64,000 bases of DNA, from the NCBI GenBank assembly GCA_019022495.1, contig JAFEKR010000006.1:1612001-1676000 (forward strand). Reading direction: 5' to 3'. This document shows, piece after piece, positions 60,225 through 64,000 of the stretch. Under the pieces are notes generated by a model. That model searched no databases and was not told the DNA's origin. It saw nothing but the letters and a program-made list of their open reading frames with translations. Position 1 is the first letter of the stretch. The number at the start of each line of letters is the position of its first letter. Source of the stretch: Epichloe hybrida (Eukaryota; Ascomycota; Sordariomycetes; Hypocreales; Clavicipitaceae). The translations under genes and the position numbers were made by a program.

Positions 60225-62199
60225 CTAAGTCTTGGCTCGATTTCGCTCCACGTTGCCAGCTCCTTCGCTTGGCGGATCGTTCCGGTCAGGCAATGGATTA
60301 TGGTAATGCGGCTCAAGGTCGTCATCATACTCTTCTTCCGATTGTGTCGAATGACTGTGATCGTGATGTATTGGAAGCGTTTCATGATCATCTGTCAAAT
60401 CTGTCGGATGATGTTCATCTCGAGATTGACCGCTCGAGCCACCCTTATTCGATGCTTTCCCGCTCTTCTTACTTTTCCTACTCTTGGCTTTGGCCTTTTC
60501 CAGTAGCCTCTTCCGCTCGGCTTCTTCTTGGCGTTGACGGCGATCTTTTATCTCGTAAACTCGGGTCAAGACGCGAGGAGGTTTGCCAAAGATCCGTTCA
60601 TACTCGCAAAACTCACAGATCCACATGTCCTCAATCTTGGGCGGGTTGCGGTGAAAATTCTCAGCGGCTATGAGTTTTCGTTGACGTGCTGCCGACGCTA
60701 ATTCTTTCTCCAGGCGCCGGCGAGCTCTCCTGCGTGACTGAGTGTTGGAGGCATTGACCGCACCAGCGTTTGAATTATTGATTGCATTCACGTTTGGTGG
60801 CATTTCGAGAGTCTGGGAAGGGACATCCTGACGAGACGAGCCGCCTGCTGTATCTCGTAAGCACTGACAGATATGTTGTGGCCTTTTTGTGTGGTTTGTG
60901 TGGAGAACTTACCCGGCCATTGCACAGTCCCTGGCACTTGGGAGTCGCATGTAAAAGTGAATTGGGCTGAAGCCGGCGTATTCTTTGGATGAAGAGAATG
61001 TTGTTCAAGTAGACTGACGCTCTCTTGTCCTTGGGGCGGAAGTTTCCCGGCGTTAGCAATGGCGCTGGATATAATGCCACCACATTCGGTCGCTGTAATA
61101 ATTCAACAGTCAGTAGAAAGCCACAAGTGACTAGCACGTGGTATACGTTGAGCCATATTCACAGAACTCTTGGAAAGAAAGGTTCCTTTCTACAGGGCCT
61201 GTTGGGAAGCAGGAATAGATGGGAGACAGAAGACGGGAAACGCCTGTAAGGAATTAATTTACCTGGGGGCCATCGAATTGCTCCACCTTTTGGCCCTCGA
61301 ACTGGCCAGGTATTATTACAATCAGGGAGCGTTCGCAAGGGGCTCCGGCCGTTCCTGGAGCGTCCCAGCCTGCCTCTCCCAGGTCCTGAAAAACCTTGAT
61401 TGTTATCAACGTATCCTGTCGATGGGGTATGGCTAGTAGACCCATGGTAGGCCCTGTCTATTCCGTGATGGCCCTCACTGCTTGGGGTCGGAGGGCCAGT
61501 AGACAAAGCAAGAGCATTGATATCACTGCTGAGTCCATGAACCCCATTGACGGATAAGTCTCCAGCAGAGGGTATCTTCCTCTTTTTCTTGTTATTGGTG
61601 TTCTCGAATGAATCATAGCCATCGACGGATGAGCTGGCAGAATGTCGTTGTTGGGCAACCTGAGATTCTATTTGTCGAGACAGCTCTTGTTGAGCCGATT
61701 CTCGGCTACCCCGAGACGAAATTTCCGGCCGAGATCTAGTCACCAGCATGCTTCGATGCTGCCGGTATTTCTCTTTCTCATCGTCCGAAACGGTGCCGTT
61801 CCGTTGCAAGGCATTACTTCGGCCGCTGGCCTCAACACTAGTGCTTCTTATCGGAATTGAAACGTCGATAGTGAAAGGGCTGCTCCCACCCTTCAGGATA
61901 TAAGGAGGATAGTGAAAGAGGGGTAGAGAGCTTTGCGCAGAAGGCGGGTAGGAGATAGAATCAGCGACTTCTGGAGACAATCGTTCGCGAAGTCGACGTT
62001 TCGGCAGCGGCCGTATCGGCCGATCTGGGAATAGAGACGACACGGTATCCGGTGACATCATCTGACTTGGCTCTGTTCGACCCCAAAGAGTTCGCAATGT
62101 TAGCCAGCCAATAACGACAGAGGTAATTAAATTGGGGAGGTTCAAATGTGGTCTAATGGACAAGGGAAAACGAAACCAAGGAGGAAGTGTTACGGCCAT
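60225..62199 (-). CDS. Conserved filamentous-fungal membrane-anchored CxxC protein, function unknown
   Basis: Three exons on the minus strand (62199-61263, 61092-60913, 60847-60225) with introns of 170 and 65 bp (GTAAAT and GTAAGT donors, CAG acceptors) encode 579 residues; the phases agree across both joins. A hydrophobic segment at about 20-40 (LPNLITSVVIGWLTLRTLWG) is a likely membrane anchor. The middle is Ser/Pro-rich with a basic KKKRK motif. The C-terminal third has RRRARRRLEKELASAARQR, then KIEDMWICEFCEYERIFG with a CxxC pair, then a long basic helix (RRQRQEEAERKRLLEKAK) and an acidic, His-rich tail. I recall the WICEFCEYERIFG block as widespread in filamentous ascomycetes but know no function. 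Exon 1's GTAAAT donor is the weakest point. Confidence 0.7.
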
Positions 62200-64000
62200 G
62201 GTCGGGTGCTGCCCCGCACTTCAACAAAATATGAAGCTCATTACCAAAAGCGAAAAGAAAGTAAACGTGTTTTTTGGGAGGATGGGTTGCATTTTTTGAA
62301 CCACAGGTCGACGTATGGGAAAGAGGAAAGCATACCCATCCAACATGGCTGATCCGAAATCCCACACCCCGCAGGAGCAAGCCCAAATGTCGAGGAAAGC
62401 AGCAGTCGGTGTTTGTGGCAGCAGCGTGAAGCGAATACCCCGGCTTGCTGCAGCTACAAGATTGGTTGACGATCCAGAACTAGTTTTTAACGCTCTTTCA
62501 AACTTGAGCCTCGAGTATCAGGGACGACGGCGTTCAACGCAATCTCGTTTCGGTTGGGCTCCGGGGACGATTCCTGGTCCTCGTTAGTAAATAATTCGTC
62601 ACAGCGGAGAGAATAATCCCACAAGCTTTTTGCAGCATGCAAAAAGACCACTGCTGGGTGTATAGAGGGGCCTTGTAGACACGTCGACCTTGCGGAGAAC
62701 TGAAGGTCGTGGCGTTTAGGTCGTGGTCTTACCAAAGAGGACAGGGACACCGCCAGCGAACCAAAAGGAGGGTGGTGGTTCAACAGTTGAGTCAGAGGGC
62801 CCAGACAGACTGGGAGGGGATAATGATATGCAAAACCGAATACGTTTGAAGCCAAAGAAGAAGAAGAAGAAGAAGAAGAACAAAAGGCGGCAAAGCTACA
62901 GGAAGAGAAAACAAGGATTAGATAGATCAGCTCGTCGCAGATGTGGCCATTAACCGTACACTTTCGTTGCAAATGACAGCACTTGATGCCGTCCAGGCTG
63001 CTGTATGTGGTTGGGGGGTGGATGTGCCAGGTTAGTATGCATTAGGTAAGCAGACTGACTGCCTGCCGGGTTGTTTGCAATCCATGTCACAAGAAACTGC
63101 ATGTTGGAAAGCTGGCACGAAGATGCATGTATACAATGTCACGTCAAAGGGGGGTCTTGATCATCTATTCAATTTATTCAATCACCTCTCAGGTTGGGCG
63201 ATACAGTTTCTTCCAGTCATATAATCACAGCCCAAAGGGTATCGAGAACTTCGAGCCGTTTATTGATGGGCAGGAATGTCGAAGGCTGGTTTTGGGCTTT
63301 GGGGCACCGAGGCCCTGTAATCGATTAGCCGAGTATTTTCCTCGCCCGAGTCTGGCGCGCAAGTGGGTGGCCCGATAATAATATTTCCCCTCGATAAGTG
63401 CCCCAGTGGTCTCAGGCTCTGTGCTCTCTGTGCTTACTCCGTACTCGCCGGCGGTAATCCATACTAATTAAAGCAGCAAGTGGTGAGAGACTGGGGGTGC
63501 TCCAGCCGAGTACACCCCACTGTACATGGTATAGTCACTGTACAAGACCCAATCGTCCACACCCACCTGCCGCTGTCCGCCGTGCCGCCGGTCCATCAGT
63601 CCAGCAGACTGCGCCGGCCCTCCTCTACCAGCCAAGCCTTCCACCTTCTCCCACGTCTGCGTCTTCGCACCTTCACCTTCCCCTCCTCTGCAATCCCTTC
63701 ATTGCCATGAGCGCGCTGCTTCGTCCTCTGGCCGGCTACGTCATGACAACTCGCCAATCTCTACTACTTATTCGCTGCTCTTGCCTCACGCCGTCCTCGC
63801 CGTTGTGACCAGCTCGCAACCACAAATATTTTCAGAGGGTCTCGTGTGGGAGATTGGTCGTCAACATTCCATGAGCTACGAGCTCGATTCTTCTCTGCTT
63901 ATTGCACTGCCGCGCTATCTTTACGACACATTTTCATTCATCTCAGATCCCAATTACAAATTACCTGTCTGCCAACGAACGAGCCGTACGTACGATCATC
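62200..64000. other. Right-hand intergenic region, leader-like at the end
   Basis: No gene is supported with confidence. A 90-codon plus-strand frame (62315-62587, rich in S, R and A) has no recognised family. A GAA-type triplet repeat is at about 62857-62883. From about 63560 to 64000 the plus strand is C/T-rich with few G and reads like the promoter and 5' leader of a gene that starts beyond the window. Confidence 0.5.

Overview
This is a window of nuclear DNA from a filamentous ascomycete, most likely a Sordariomycete and possibly Hypocreales; the order is inference. The evidence is short (about 70-240 bp) GT-AG introns with fungal branch sites, fungus-specific families (DUF1752-like, filamentous-fungal hypotheticals), mitochondrial presequences, and a very AT-rich block whose CpA and TpG steps are almost gone, which is the footprint of repeat-induced point mutation (RIP). 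All coordinates and splice sites were worked out by hand.

Left arm (1-19,091), normal composition: an L-rhamnose mutarotase-like gene (585-1175); a broken 5' end of what may be a secreted lipase gene (1886-2029); about 6 kb with no gene, holding a RIP-marked inverted repeat and a GC-rich minisatellite; a large single-pass membrane protein with an EGF-like domain (8102-10824); a divergent leucine-catabolism pair, methylcrotonoyl-CoA carboxylase beta (11346-13203, minus) and isovaleryl-CoA dehydrogenase (13547-14946, plus); and a short-chain polyol-dehydrogenase-like gene with a presequence-like N terminus and a CA microsatellite in its third intron (15569-17099).

Centre (19,092-48,417): one insertion event swollen by later ones. 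The outer element is a Ty1/copia LTR retrotransposon with two 232-bp LTRs (19097-19328 and 48181-48412) flanked by the 5-bp duplication GTAAT. Its own sequence adds up to about 4.8 kb; the other 24 kb or so is nested insertions: a 5'-truncated Ty3/gypsy chromovirus-like element, three hAT-like elements with CAGAGTATTG termini, long inverted ends and perfect 8-bp target duplications (one of them inside another), a full-length-looking LINE with a 13-bp duplication, a 5'-truncated relative of it, two tRNA-derived SINE-like elements, and a rearranged GC-richer patch of copia fragments with large hairpins. Nesting reaches four levels (copia > gypsy > hAT > hAT). The coding parts are ruined by RIP stops, while several islands, notably the short elements, keep CpA/TpG. 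One SINE-like element shares its 3' tail with the LINE, suggesting a SINE-LINE partnership.

Right arm (48,418-64,000), normal composition: a DUF1752/AreA-GATA-like domain protein (50102-51725), a 1440-residue low-complexity protein that may be a SEG1-type eisosome factor (53339-57834, minus), a conserved fungal membrane-anchored CxxC protein of unknown function (60225-62199, minus), and a pyrimidine-rich leader-like region that may belong to a gene beyond the window. The only clear pathway link is that the two divergent enzymes catalyse consecutive steps of mitochondrial leucine breakdown.
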